DNA of 64,000 bases from a virus. Numbering within the stretch: the stretch's first letter is position 1; each line of letters begins with the position of its first letter. Of this stretch, positions 1 through 8,217 are shown in pieces. The position numbers and the translations under genes are program-made. Under the pieces are notes generated by a model. That model worked only from the letters and a program-made list of their open reading frames with translations, did not search any database and had not been told where the DNA came from. The stretch spans positions 17,288-81,287 of IMG/VR virus record IMGVR_UViG_3300030102_005560, one strand, 5' to 3'.

Positions 1-2
1 AG

Positions 3-821
3 CCAACTTTCCAGCACATCGCTGCAAAGCCAAAGACAATCGCACACACGTTCGATATGTCTGAGACGGCTATCTTCCTAGCAGACAGGGACGACGGATT
101 GGGAGACATCCGAGCAGTCCTCAAGGAAGAGATGGGCAAGCACCACGCTGAGATGGTCAACAAGATGCTCTTGACTGACTGTGACACAGTAGCAGGAAAC
201 AACTTCGAGTCCTTAGACCGAATCACTGCAAGTGACGCAGCAATGAACACATCAGTTCACGTAAACGCAGCAGCAGACTTGGACATATACAGCATCGACA
301 GAAGTGCTAACACTTGGTCCGACGCGGAAGTCAACTGTGACTCAAGCGGAAACGACAGGACACTGTCCCTAGACCAACTGGACACTCTGTTCCAGCAAAT
401 CTGGGAGCGCGGTGGAAACCCCAAGGTTATGCTAACTGGATACGACACTCTGATGAGACTACAGCAACTACTACAGTCCCAGCAGAGATTCATGGAAGAG
501 AAGAGAGTCACACCAACCTACAACGGCGTGAAGGGTGTACCCGGTATGGAAGCCGGATTCATCGTAGCGACCTACAACGGTGTGCCAATCATCCCAACCA
601 AGGACATGGATGACGATGGAACTCTATCCAAGATTTACTACCTAGACACAGACTACCTTTACTTCAGCACTGCGATACCAACCCAGTACTTCGAGTCTGG
701 TATCGAGACTGGCGACCCGTTCGCCATCAACAGGCTAGGTCAGGAAGGACTCTACAGAACGATGGGAGAAGTATGGACCACTTTCTTCGGAGCACAAGGG
801 AGTATTCGTGACCTAAAGTGA
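3..821 (+). CDS. Major capsid protein, HK97-fold type (5' partial)
   Basis: The reading frame is open to the left edge, so the gene starts before the window; an in-frame ATG at 57 is probably internal because the codons before it (PTFQHIAAKPKTIAHTFD) read as normal protein. The visible part has the character of an HK97 major capsid protein C-terminal region: a long helix-rich stretch, a segment on hypervariable loops (NGVKGVPGMEAGFIVATYNGVPIIPTKDM), then YYLDTDYLYFSTAIPTQYFE and a closing GLYRTMGEVWTTFFGAQGSIRDLK, which matches the usual P-domain ending of such proteins. In the capsid it would form the icosahedral shell. Downstream genes are small head and connector genes, as expected next to a capsid gene. 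Terminase, portal and protease genes would be upstream, out of view. The fold is inferred from pattern and position only. Confidence 0.68.
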   Translation, partial: PTFQHIAAKPKTIAHTFDMSETAIFLADRDDGLGDIRAVLKEEMGKHHAEMVNKMLLTDCDTVAGNNFESLDRITASDAAMNTSVHVNAAADLDIYSIDRSANTWSDAEVNCDSSGNDRTLSLDQLDTLFQQIWERGGNPKVMLTGYDTLMRLQQLLQSQQRFMEEKRVTPTYNGVKGVPGMEAGFIVATYNGVPIIPTKDMDDDGTLSKIYYLDTDYLYFSTAIPTQYFESGIETGDPFAINRLGQEGLYRTMGEVWTTFFGAQGSIRDLK

Positions 822-856
822 GGTTGCAAAGGAGAAAATAAAGAGGTGAAAAAGAT

Positions 857-1252
857 ATGGCAACAGAACTAACAGCAACAGCAGCAGGAAGCGCATCAGT
901 GACACTATTGGGAGCATGGGAACTCAGAGCAGGTTCCATGGACACAACAGAATACCTTGACGGAGCAGCAGATGTATCGTACCCCGGTGGGGGTCCCGGT
1001 ACCTTCAACGCATCCAACACAGACGGAGCAAATGGATACGACCCAGCACCAAAGATGGCTCTACTAGAGGTCACCACGGCTAGTGGAACAGCCGCTGTGA
1101 CACTAGCAGGTGGAATCTCATCCGTGCTTATGGTAATGTCCTCTCAGAATGACGGAACAGCCGCCGCTAACAAAGTGGCTTTCTCTGGTAAAGTAGTGAC
1201 TGTCACTGGAGCAACCGCCCAGAAGCACAACGTGCTGGTGATGTACAACTGA
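857..1252 (+). CDS. Small structural protein, possibly head decoration
   Basis: A 131-residue protein rich in Ala, Thr, Gly and Val with a predicted all-beta character (repeated TVTLAG, VTVTGATAQKHNVLVMYN). The start ATG has two good Shine-Dalgarno sequences upstream (GGAG and GAGGTG). It lies directly after the capsid gene, where head decoration or stabilisation proteins are usual in tailed viruses. No signal peptide or membrane segment is seen. No family was recognised; the structural role is inferred from position and composition. Confidence 0.6.
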   Translation: MATELTATAAGSASVTLLGAWELRAGSMDTTEYLDGAADVSYPGGGPGTFNASNTDGANGYDPAPKMALLEVTTASGTAAVTLAGGISSVLMVMSSQNDGTAAANKVAFSGKVVTVTGATAQKHNVLVMYN

Positions 1253-1263
1253 GGTGACTCTTC

Positions 1264-1677
1264 GTGCCTACTATAACCTACAAAGGACCCTTCTACGAGA
1301 GGAAAAGCCCGGACCCAACAATACCGGCTTTCATTCGTAAAGTAAGCAGGGAAGTCAGTCAGGAATGGCTGAACGAGCACCGTAGGAAAATCAGTGACGC
1401 AGTGTTTCTGATTGAGGGCGACGAAGGAGTTCACCATGACATGGGCGGAGACGGAATCCCTGATGAGGGTTGGACTAGAGCCAACATCATCAAGTGGCTA
1501 GAGGACAATGGAAGCAGCGTGGGTGGAGGATACAAAACGAAGACCAGACTACTCGGTCTCGTGGACAATGTCCTTAACCCACCTGCTCCCGAACCTGTAG
1601 CAGAGCCAGTGGTCGAAGAACCAGTGGTTGAGGAAGCAGTCGAAGAACCAGTCGAGGAGACAACACAGGAGGAATGA
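1264..1677 (+). CDS. Head-module protein with HeH/LEM-like helical motif and acidic tail
   Basis: 137 residues from a GTG start preceded by GAGGTG with 7-nt spacing. Residues about 70-105 (GWTRANIIKWLEDNG, then KTKTRLLGLVDNVL) look like a two-helix HeH/LEM-like or SAP-like motif, which in phage proteins is often linked to DNA or structural contacts. The last 30 residues are a Pro/Val/Glu repeat (PVVEEPVVEEAVEEPVEE), strongly acidic and probably disordered. The gene sits between the capsid and connector genes. A second protein with the same plan, helical DNA-binding-like motif plus acidic tail, lies at 7039-7623. Function unknown; likely a minor head or head-completion protein. Confidence 0.55.
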   Translation: MPTITYKGPFYERKSPDPTIPAFIRKVSREVSQEWLNEHRRKISDAVFLIEGDEGVHHDMGGDGIPDEGWTRANIIKWLEDNGSSVGGGYKTKTRLLGLVDNVLNPPAPEPVAEPVVEEPVVEEAVEEPVEETTQEE

Positions 1678-1682
1678 AATAA

Positions 1683-1946
1683 ATGGCAATAACATTTGAC
1701 CCAAGACCAACGATAATAGGAAACCTAATGCTAGTCACAGGTACTTTTGAAGACGGCGATACAAGCATAGACTTCTCAGGACATTTGGCTAGTCTAGTTT
1801 ACGGCGATGTAATAGTAGTAGGTGGCGACAACAACCCGACTGAGGAAGCAAACCCAGTAGCAATTGGTGCAAACGGCACTACCTTGCACTTTAGTGAGAG
1901 CGCATCCTTGGGCGGAAGGTTCATTGGCTTAGGTTTCCGCAATTGA
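1683..1946 (+). CDS. Hypothetical small head-module protein
   Basis: An 87-residue, Gly/Asp-rich, probably beta-structured protein starting 5 bp after the preceding stop. It contains LVTGTFEDGDTSIDFSGHLASLVYGD and ends GRFIGLGFRN. Small proteins of this kind are common between capsid and connector genes in marine tailed phages, but I cannot name a family. No Cys, membrane segment or signal peptide. It is taken as real because it lies in the tight colinear gene series with matching base composition. Confidence 0.55.
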   Translation: MAITFDPRPTIIGNLMLVTGTFEDGDTSIDFSGHLASLVYGDVIVVGGDNNPTEEANPVAIGANGTTLHFSESASLGGRFIGLGFRN

Positions 1947-1959
1947 GGCGGTGACCTAA

Positions 1960-2154
1960 GTGGCTAACCTAACACCGAAATACAAAGTCGTAGGACCCTT
2001 CTCACCGAAGGAGTTCAGTGACACGTCCACGCTGTCAACGACCATAGCGACTGCTGTGGGTACGTTGGGTGATGCATCAAGCACCACCAGCCTGATAGCA
2101 TCGGACCCCTTTACGGTCTTAGGCAACGTCTACATATTGGTGACATACGTTTGA
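1960..2154 (+). CDS. Hypothetical small protein
   Basis: 64 residues from a GTG start at 1960, 13 bp after the preceding stop, with GGCGGTGA as a likely ribosome binding site. Thr/Ser-rich middle (SDTSTLSTTIATAVGTL) and hydrophobic end (VLGNVYILVTYV). It fills the gap between two well-supported genes and continues the colinear head operon. No homology recognised. Confidence 0.45.
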   Translation: MANLTPKYKVVGPFSPKEFSDTSTLSTTIATAVGTLGDASSTTSLIASDPFTVLGNVYILVTYV

Positions 2155-2169
2155 TGGTGAGGGGTATGA

Positions 2170-2469
2170 ATGGGTTTCGAATTGAGAGAACTTGATATCG
2201 AAGACATCTCCCGAGCACAGAAGAAAAACGTACGTTCAGACATAAAATACGACAGCGGTGTGGTTGGGGACAACCCCAATCCCCTGAAAGGCACTGTGCG
2301 CAAGCAGCACAAGAGAGTCAAGGACGTCGCTGATATACTAAACATAGGCTCTGGCACTAGATGCAAGCATTGTGGTTTCCTTCATTTCATGTGGAGAGAG
2401 ACATGTGGCTCTTGTGATAGGCCTATGGAGTACAATCTAGGAAACAGGAATGAGGAGGCAAGGCTCTAA
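2170..2469 (+). CDS. Small zinc-ribbon protein in head module
   Basis: 99 residues. The C-terminal third carries two CxxC knuckles (CKHCGF at about 72-77 and CGSCDR at about 86-91) separated by HFMWRET, a typical treble-clef or zinc-ribbon arrangement. The N-terminal part is charged and basic (KKNVRSDIKYDSG, RKQHKRVKDV). The last base of the stop codon is the first base of the next gene's ATG, so the two are translationally coupled. It might be a minor virion protein or a regulator; nothing decides between these. Confidence 0.6.
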   Translation: MGFELRELDIEDISRAQKKNVRSDIKYDSGVVGDNPNPLKGTVRKQHKRVKDVADILNIGSGTRCKHCGFLHFMWRETCGSCDRPMEYNLGNRNEEARL

Positions 2470-4151
2470 TGCCACAAGTATTCAGTCCCGGTGAACCTGA
2501 GACAAGACCCCTCGACCCCGATGCACTTGTCTACACGACTCCACAGAAGGTCGCTGACCTACTAGAGATAGGTCCACAAGAACCGGTATTGATGTCTGCT
2601 AACGCAGAGGCTAACGCCGTATTCGTGACAGGAGCGGACTACAGGAACATCGGATTCTCAGTAGGAGACACTCTACTACTGTACTCAGACGCAGACCCCT
2701 TGGGTGTTGACCGTGATATCACTGCAATAACCACTAGTGCAGGCGGCGTCAAACTCGCATTCTCATCCGCTATCAACCCCGGTCTATACGAGACCACGGA
2801 CAATGGATACGTTCAGAACAAGGCATCGTTCACCAACGGTAGAAACAGAGGACTGACCTATGATAAGGTGAAACAACTGATTCTACGTGCGCAAGACAGG
2901 ATAGACAATACCACGCACAACTCATGGAGACCTAACCTAGTCTCCGCCGAGTACATCAACTTCGACACGTACAAACCATACAGGCGAAGGTACTACACGG
3001 ATTACGTCGGCACCACACCGCTCCTATTCCGCAACGTGCAGCAACTGCTGAGGGTCGAACTGTGGCAGGGCGACGATTACAGGGAGATAGGCGCTGCTGA
3101 GGCTCGCCTCAAATTCGCTAAGAACACAACCAGTCTTTCACGCACTGGTGGTGGCACTATGCAGAACACTGCTACGGTTTACATAGCCAACGGCTCAGGG
3201 GTCTACGCTAAATTGGAATCGGTATCACTAGGCGCTGTAGGAGCAGTCACCCATGACAATGCCAAGTTCAGACTGGACTTGGACAACATGAGCAACGCAC
3301 AGACCCTCGCTGACCTCATCAACAAGGAGGACAGGGTATCCGCCAGTGCTGTTGAGTTCATTGATAATGGTGGTACGAAGTTTATCATGCCCGGTTCGAC
3401 ATCGAACGTGGCGGTCCACAACGAGTTCCTCGCAAGCGCCAATGCCGATTACGGCTCGGGAATAGTGAAGATATCCAGCATGAGGGACTCCGTCGGCGGT
3501 GAGGATTCAACTATCGCAGTGGTGGATAACCCAGACACCAACATAGAGGTCTCCCAGACGCACACCGAGACGACCACGACCGTCTCATCCACAGGCGACA
3601 TAAGCGCCGGTACGATGAATATCACAGTCGCTTCCACAGAGGGCTTCGCGCCATCCGGCCTTCTTATGGGCTCTTCCATAGGTGATGTAGTGTTCTACGA
3701 GGGCAAGTCCGGTAATGTGTTCATCAACTGCAAGCAAATAGGCGGTTTCGGGGGTGGCGGTGGTACTGCGTTGAGCAGTGCAGATGCCACCATGACTCAG
3801 CACAGATTCGCCATAGACCTGCAAGGAGGCGCCTCCAGCGGCGACAAGGGAAGGCTCAGGGACTTCTGGATGGATTCAGAGATGGGTATCATCTACTTCA
3901 ACAACTCATACCCGTTCTTCGAGTGGAATGCCGTCAAGGTCGCGTACATCTACGGTGAGAGATACGTCGAGCAGGCCATCGAGGACGTATGCACCAAGAT
4001 GGTGGCTATCGAGTTGCTGATGAGTGACGACAGGAGCGTCCTCATACCAGAGGGAACGCAGAACGTAGACCTCGCATCCAAGATTCAACTATACAGACAG
4101 GACATCGACAGGACCCTTCCTCGATACATAGAGGTGATTACCTTTGAGTAA
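2469..4151 (+). CDS. Putative head-tail connector (gp6-like) with large beta-rich insertion
   Basis: 560 residues. The ends are helical and fit an HK97 gp6-type connector: near the N-terminus ALVYTTPQKVADLLEI and at about 128-150 LTYDKVKQLILRAQDRIDN; at the C-terminus AIEDVCTKMVAIELLMSDD followed by SKIQLYRQDIDRTLPRYI. In between lies a Gly/Ser/Thr-rich region (about 210-430) that looks like one or more added beta domains. Family members are usually 100-200 residues, so this one is very long. Position after head genes and before neck genes supports the connector role. The role is inference from position and helix pattern, not from an alignment. Confidence 0.5.
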   Translation: MPQVFSPGEPETRPLDPDALVYTTPQKVADLLEIGPQEPVLMSANAEANAVFVTGADYRNIGFSVGDTLLLYSDADPLGVDRDITAITTSAGGVKLAFSSAINPGLYETTDNGYVQNKASFTNGRNRGLTYDKVKQLILRAQDRIDNTTHNSWRPNLVSAEYINFDTYKPYRRRYYTDYVGTTPLLFRNVQQLLRVELWQGDDYREIGAAEARLKFAKNTTSLSRTGGGTMQNTATVYIANGSGVYAKLESVSLGAVGAVTHDNAKFRLDLDNMSNAQTLADLINKEDRVSASAVEFIDNGGTKFIMPGSTSNVAVHNEFLASANADYGSGIVKISSMRDSVGGEDSTIAVVDNPDTNIEVSQTHTETTTTVSSTGDISAGTMNITVASTEGFAPSGLLMGSSIGDVVFYEGKSGNVFINCKQIGGFGGGGGTALSSADATMTQHRFAIDLQGGASSGDKGRLRDFWMDSEMGIIYFNNSYPFFEWNAVKVAYIYGERYVEQAIEDVCTKMVAIELLMSDDRSVLIPEGTQNVDLASKIQLYRQDIDRTLPRYIEVITFE

Positions 4152-4518
4152 TAAGGCGTTTGACCGTAATGACCCGACCTATAACGATTACATGAAACTA
4201 CTCAGCAAGGAGTTCGCAAAAGGCGAGATGCAAGAGGAACTTAAGATGGTCATAACCCAGACTCCTCCCGAGTTCAGGGAGATTATCGAAAGGCAGGAAG
4301 CGGACGTGGCAGGTCTCAGGAAGACACCCGATGGGTATGAGAGGATGAATGGCACACAGGCGTCAGCGGATGAAATCTTGTCGTTAAACAACAATGTGAA
4401 TACCCGTATGTTAAATGAGTCTCCCGCTCTCCGAGAGCACAAGGTGGTGCTGCGCGACGGAAAACTAAGTCCGGACTTTGCATTACATGAGAGGGAAATG
4501 GAGGTCAAGAAATGGTAG
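4144..4518 (+). CDS. Hypothetical neck-region protein
   Basis: 124 residues from a TTG start that overlaps the end of the connector gene by 8 bp; GAGGTGAT lies 5 bp before it, and the next in-frame Met is 16 codons in, so TTG is preferred. Highly charged and mostly helical (LLSKEFAKGEMQEELKMVITQ, FREIIERQEADVAGLRK). Its stop overlaps the next gene's start. No family recognised. Its place between connector and tail-completion candidates suggests a head-tail joining function. Confidence 0.5.
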   Translation: MSNKAFDRNDPTYNDYMKLLSKEFAKGEMQEELKMVITQTPPEFREIIERQEADVAGLRKTPDGYERMNGTQASADEILSLNNNVNTRMLNESPALREHKVVLRDGKLSPDFALHEREMEVKKW

Positions 4519-4961
4519 CCACGTTCAAGGAAGGCATCGATTTAGTGGTTGACACCCTCAGTGACAACTGGAACAGGGGCAACACTGCCAACTTCAAACC
4601 CGTCATCATAGACATAGCAGAGGTTGGTGCAGAGAGGGGAAAGAGGCTTGACTTGGACAGGACCGATTACGTCCTCGTATTCGAGACGGCACACAACGAA
4701 GAGACACCAGAACTGCTCTACGACTTCGTCACAACCAGAATCAACATCACAGTCGACATGAGAACCACAAGGAGCAGGGCTCACTTCAAACTCATGGAGA
4801 ACGAGATACGCAGACTCATTCACTTATTCAGAAAAGGAGATGGCACGAACATGGACAGATTGGTCTACAAGACGAGGACCGATTTGTCAGACAGAAGCAA
4901 AAAACTGTTCAGAATGACCTATCAGATAGAAGTTGTTATCTTCGCAGAACTAATCCCATGA
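4512..4961 (+). CDS. Putative tail completion/terminator protein
   Basis: 149 residues, start overlapping the previous gene, GGAGG 7 bp upstream. Pattern: helical N-terminus (FKEGIDLVVDTLSDNWN), then beta strands with TDYVLVFETAH, INITVDMRTTRSR, a central helix (FKLMENEIRRLIHLFRKG) and a last strand (RMTYQIEVVIFAELIP). This alpha/beta layout and length are those of siphovirus tail-completion or tail-terminator proteins, which cap the tail tube at the head side. It directly precedes the tail-tube candidate, the usual place. No sequence family was recognised. Confidence 0.5.
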   Translation: MVATFKEGIDLVVDTLSDNWNRGNTANFKPVIIDIAEVGAERGKRLDLDRTDYVLVFETAHNEETPELLYDFVTTRINITVDMRTTRSRAHFKLMENEIRRLIHLFRKGDGTNMDRLVYKTRTDLSDRSKKLFRMTYQIEVVIFAELIP

Positions 4962-4971
4962 GGTGTAGAAG

Positions 4972-7029
4972 ATGCCGTCGACAGTATACAAGGGTGACCT
5001 GAGCGAGATTACATTCGGCCATGAGGCTGGTCTGTTCCTAGAGCATGACTATGCAGGGACATTCAGAATCATTTGCAGTTTCGACACTGGTGGCAACGCA
5101 GCCAACGCACCACATCACAACTTGGTCAAGGACACGAGCGTCATCACATTCACAGGTGGGGCTTCAAACACTCCCGTCCACAATGGCATCCTACGATACC
5201 CGAACGGGATGCTCGTCGGTAGCAGACTGATATTCAACGCATCTGGGAACTTCTCCGCAGACGACTACAACTCGACAGGCCGCATCTACACAATAGTGAA
5301 GCAGGAGGTGGCAAACGATGCCAACAACGACAATAACAACAAGACCGAGATTACGGTCACACCTGCGCTCAAGTCAGGTGACACCACCCAAGACATCACG
5401 TCCGCAAGTGGTGACGCAATCACAATCCTACCATTCGGCACACCTGCCATTGACGTCAGCATGGCTCATGATGACGCTGCGAACTTATCAGCGGAGCGCG
5501 TCCTCACTGACCAGTTCGTAGGTCTAGTCAGCACCGTGGCCCTACCGGAGACCAAGGTCGACCTCAAGAGGTACCACGTCGTTGGTCTCGGTCGTGATGT
5601 GGCAGTTCAAGTACCGGGCAGGTTCACCAACCAAGGTGGCTCCTTCGAGTGCAACATACACAACAGTCGTTGGTTCAAGTACTGTCTCGGACAACACGTG
5701 TCCAAGCCATTGAACTCAGCAACCGAGAACGCTGCTACAGGCACATACGTACTCGCTACGAATAAACCAGCCAATCCCGGTGACTCGTACATAGAAATCA
5801 CCGATAACAGTGGTACGGACGACCCTTCCTTCGATAGCACATCCGTTGGTGTGGGTGACTATGTCATACTCGACACAGCATCGGAGATGGTCGACGTCCA
5901 GACGTACAGGGAGACAGGAGTCGGTGGTGGGCTTGTCGCTGATGCATGGCCAGCAGTCAACGCCACGCAGATATTCGACAAGGCAATCAAGCAGCAGATA
6001 AGGAGGATAGTGTCATTCTCCGCGAGCAGCGGTGACTGCAAGATATGGCTCGACCAACCTCTTGACTACGGTCACCCAGTCAGCGGCACGGTCGTCACTT
6101 TCGCTAGATATGCAGCAGGTTCAACAGCCGGTAGCCCTCATCGAACGGCAACCACTGGTGACCTCGTTAATGGCATCGAGCACCTCTACTTCTCCAGAAC
6201 CACGGTCCCGTCCTTCGCCATGGAAGTCAGCGTCAGGAGGAGGGACTTGGACAGCAACGCCGGTACCACTGACGGGGGAACTGGTGACTCCAAGCAACTC
6301 ACCCGTGTCTTCCGTGGATGCAAGGTCAAGGACTTCAGCCTGACAGCGGATACTGATGCGGCCCTCAGGATGACCGTCAACTTCGACTCAGCGCTCTGCT
6401 ATACCGACACAGGTAGATTGGAGAGCACAAACAAGGGTGACAGGTACGACACGCACAGGCTCTTCGAGGACACAGGAAACACCGTGCTCAGCAGGAAGGT
6501 GTCAGGCATCGAGAAGGGAACCCAGAAGCCATTCATGTTCTACAACGGCACGATGCGAGTCCTCGGTCAGAGTCTGGGTCAAGTCGTGTCCTTCACACTC
6601 AACGGCAAGACCGGCGTCGAGCAGTTCTACACCATAAGCGGTGCCAATGTCGCTGACTCGGCCACAGACCAAGTCCCATTCGCTGGTACTAGGAATCCCA
6701 CACTAGCAGTGGAGGGCAAGACGGAGTACGACCTAGAGATGGAAATCATAGTCGATGACCCAATCTTTTACCACAACATGAGGAGGGCCGTCGCTAACTT
6801 CGATGACACTGACGAAACCGGGCAGACGGACAATGACATGATACGGCTCACATTCACCAAGTCAGGCTCCGGTAGCACGAGGGAGAATCTGGAGATACTC
6901 ATCGATGACTACTTCATCACCGAAGCACCACTACCAATACCAGAGGACAAGGGGCCCATACGAAGCAAACTGAAGATTCTACCAAAGTCAGTCAAGGTGA
7001 TTGGCAGGGATACGATACTGAGTCCGTAG
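4972..7029 (+). CDS. Putative major tail (tube) protein with insertions
   Basis: 685 residues, with GAGGTG just upstream. The C-terminal half has features of a tail tube protein: VVSFTLNGKTGVEQFYTI, then the pattern TLAVEGKTEYDLEMEIIVDDP, typical of the tube beta-sandwich, and an ending rich in strands. It is two to three times longer than usual tube proteins, with inserted Thr/Gly/Asp-rich beta domains in the first 450 residues. In order it precedes the frameshifted chaperone genes and the tape measure gene, the conserved order of siphoviruses, which is the strongest argument. Inserted domains would decorate the tail surface. Confidence 0.55.
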   Translation: MPSTVYKGDLSEITFGHEAGLFLEHDYAGTFRIICSFDTGGNAANAPHHNLVKDTSVITFTGGASNTPVHNGILRYPNGMLVGSRLIFNASGNFSADDYNSTGRIYTIVKQEVANDANNDNNNKTEITVTPALKSGDTTQDITSASGDAITILPFGTPAIDVSMAHDDAANLSAERVLTDQFVGLVSTVALPETKVDLKRYHVVGLGRDVAVQVPGRFTNQGGSFECNIHNSRWFKYCLGQHVSKPLNSATENAATGTYVLATNKPANPGDSYIEITDNSGTDDPSFDSTSVGVGDYVILDTASEMVDVQTYRETGVGGGLVADAWPAVNATQIFDKAIKQQIRRIVSFSASSGDCKIWLDQPLDYGHPVSGTVVTFARYAAGSTAGSPHRTATTGDLVNGIEHLYFSRTTVPSFAMEVSVRRRDLDSNAGTTDGGTGDSKQLTRVFRGCKVKDFSLTADTDAALRMTVNFDSALCYTDTGRLESTNKGDRYDTHRLFEDTGNTVLSRKVSGIEKGTQKPFMFYNGTMRVLGQSLGQVVSFTLNGKTGVEQFYTISGANVADSATDQVPFAGTRNPTLAVEGKTEYDLEMEIIVDDPIFYHNMRRAVANFDDTDETGQTDNDMIRLTFTKSGSGSTRENLEILIDDYFITEAPLPIPEDKGPIRSKLKILPKSVKVIGRDTILSP

Positions 7030-7038
7030 GTGAATGAG

Positions 7039-7623
7039 ATGTGGCCGGGGAATCTAGAGAGAGTGCAGAAGTACAACCGAGTCTCACACGAGCAGTACAT
7101 CTCTTGGCTTCTTGCTAGGATAGACCTGCCCATGAGGCCGGTGTTCCTCACTACCAGAACTAGGGAGGACGTGGATGAGATTGTCCTGTCATCGATAGAG
7201 AAGAAGCCGACACAGACGCCATCATGGGTAGAGGCTGCGCAGAAGAGCCTAGAGGAAGAGGTTGAGGAAGAGGTTGAGGAAGAGGTTGAGGAGCCCTCAC
7301 AACCTGAGGTGGCACCACAAGACAATCCATTTTCCGCTCCTGACTATGATTCATGGACAGTAGTAGAACTAAGAGAAGAGTGCAAGAACAGGGGAATAAC
7401 CGTTCGAGGCACCAAAGCAGAGGTCGTTCTGCGTCTCCGAAGAGATGACGAAGGCCTGACACAAGACCCAGTCGAACCAGACGAAGACGAGTCTGAGGCC
7501 CCCGTCGAAGAGACGGCTGCTGATGACTCGTCGGATGCCCCCTCTGAGGAAGAGGCTGCAACCGAGGAAGTGACACCAGATGCCGATAGCGGAGAAACAA
7601 GCAATATTGAAGAAGAAGAATGA
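7039..7623 (+). CDS. SAP-domain protein with acidic repeats in tail module
   Basis: 194 residues from ATG 7039, chosen because AGGTG lies 6 bp upstream; an in-frame GTG at 7030 is possible. Residues about 106-138 (DSWTVVELREECKNRGI, then RGTKAEVVLRLRR) form a clear SAP motif, a helix-extension-helix fold known for DNA binding. It is flanked by very acidic segments: a threefold Glu/Val repeat at 71-85 and a Glu/Asp tail in the last 50 residues. The 3' end overlaps the next gene by 44 bp in another frame. Lying between tail tube and chaperone genes, it may be a virion protein that contacts DNA or an assembly factor. The SAP call is good, the role unknown. Confidence 0.65.
   Translation: MWPGNLERVQKYNRVSHEQYISWLLARIDLPMRPVFLTTRTREDVDEIVLSSIEKKPTQTPSWVEAAQKSLEEEVEEEVEEEVEEPSQPEVAPQDNPFSAPDYDSWTVVELREECKNRGITVRGTKAEVVLRLRRDDEGLTQDPVEPDEDESEAPVEETAADDSSDAPSEEEAATEEVTPDADSGETSNIEEEE
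7252..7287 (+). repeat. Three tandem 12-bp units
   Basis: Three exact tandem copies of GAGGAAGAGGTT inside the SAP-protein gene. They encode the Glu/Val repeat, so a length change keeps the frame; probably a slippage-prone site. Confidence 0.9.
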
Positions 7624-7942
7624 ACAGAAGTACGAGATAAAAGTCGACCCGGATGACCATGAGCAAATCATGGAAATCTGGATTCGGGACATCACGTTCT
7701 TCGACGTGCAAAAAGCAGCACAGAACATGTTCCTGATGAACGGGGATGAAGTATCATTAGACCTAGAGGGATACTGGAGTTATGCTTTCTCGGAATGGGT
7801 AGTGAGGACCAACCCAGAACTGACAGTGAGCGAACTGAAGGAGATAAACTCCTTTGCGGGCCAACAGATAGCAGCGTTGCTACCCAAGCCAGATGAACTG
7901 GCGGAGGCGATGCAAGGGGGTTTTACGAAGGCGAGCAACTGA
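7580..7942 (+). CDS. Tail assembly chaperone, unshifted product (lambda gpG-like)
   Basis: 120 residues in the zero frame, ending AMQGGFTKASN. The start lies 44 bp inside the preceding gene, with GAGG about 12 bp upstream. Middle region: VDPDDHEQIMEIWIRDITFFDVQKAAQNMF, then YWSYAFSEWVVRTNPELTVSELKEINSF; largely helical, as is usual for these chaperones. The place between tail tube and tape measure genes, and the -1 slippery heptamer near the 3' end leading into a second frame, identify it as the short member of a G/GT-type pair that binds the tape measure and recruits tube subunits. Sequence identity to lambda gpG is not claimed. Confidence 0.72.
   Translation: MPIAEKQAILKKKNEQKYEIKVDPDDHEQIMEIWIRDITFFDVQKAAQNMFLMNGDEVSLDLEGYWSYAFSEWVVRTNPELTVSELKEINSFAGQQIAALLPKPDELAEAMQGGFTKASN
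7918..7924 (+). promoter_or_regulatory. -1 ribosomal frameshift site (GGGTTTT)
   Basis: The heptamer is read G GGT TTT in the zero frame and fits X XXY YYZ exactly (X = G, Y = T). Slipping back one base gives GGG TTT and then TAC in the frame that runs open to 8217. It lies six codons before the zero-frame stop at 7940-7942, and the -1 frame is closed upstream by a TGA at 7894-7896. A stimulatory downstream structure was not assessed. Confidence 0.8.
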
Positions 7943-8217
7943 AGGTTCAGCGATTCTTACAGAGGAAGACAATCAAATCCACTGAAGACATAGACTTGCA
8001 GAATCAGTTGTTCGCCTACATCGTGGCAAAACATTACGGCATATCATTGAGTGAGGTGTATAACATGGGGCAGGAGATATTCAAACAGTCGCTAATCTGG
8101 GCCCTAGCAATCCAAGAAGAGGAGAGGAAGGAGCAACGCAGACAGCAGGCTGAGAGCGCAACCAGCAACGAGACAGTCACCTTCGACTACGACTTCCTGC
8201 ATCAGGAGGACTTCTGA
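7924..8217 (+). CDS. Tail assembly chaperone, -1 frameshift extension (gpT-like part)
   Basis: This frame is open from 7897 but has no ATG or GTG near its start; translation is best explained by entry at the 7918-7924 heptamer. The joint product would be 115 zero-frame residues plus 97 from here, 212 in all. The extension begins YEGEQLKVQRFLQRKTIKS, continues LQNQLFAYIVAKHYGISLSEVYNMG and ends in a charged helical part (IQEEERKEQRRQQAES). Its stop overlaps the tape measure ATG (TGATG). In lambda the long form bridges the short form and the tape measure; the same job is inferred here. A TTG at 7996 could give a 73-residue protein but would ignore well-formed upstream coding sequence. Confidence 0.7.
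   Translation, partial: YEGEQLKVQRFLQRKTIKSTEDIDLQNQLFAYIVAKHYGISLSEVYNMGQEIFKQSLIWALAIQEEERKEQRRQQAESATSNETVTFDYDFLHQEDF

Noticed and set aside
7996-8217. Independent 73-residue gene from a TTG codon
   Set aside because: The same frame continues upstream as good coding sequence to the slippery heptamer, so a frameshift product explains it better.
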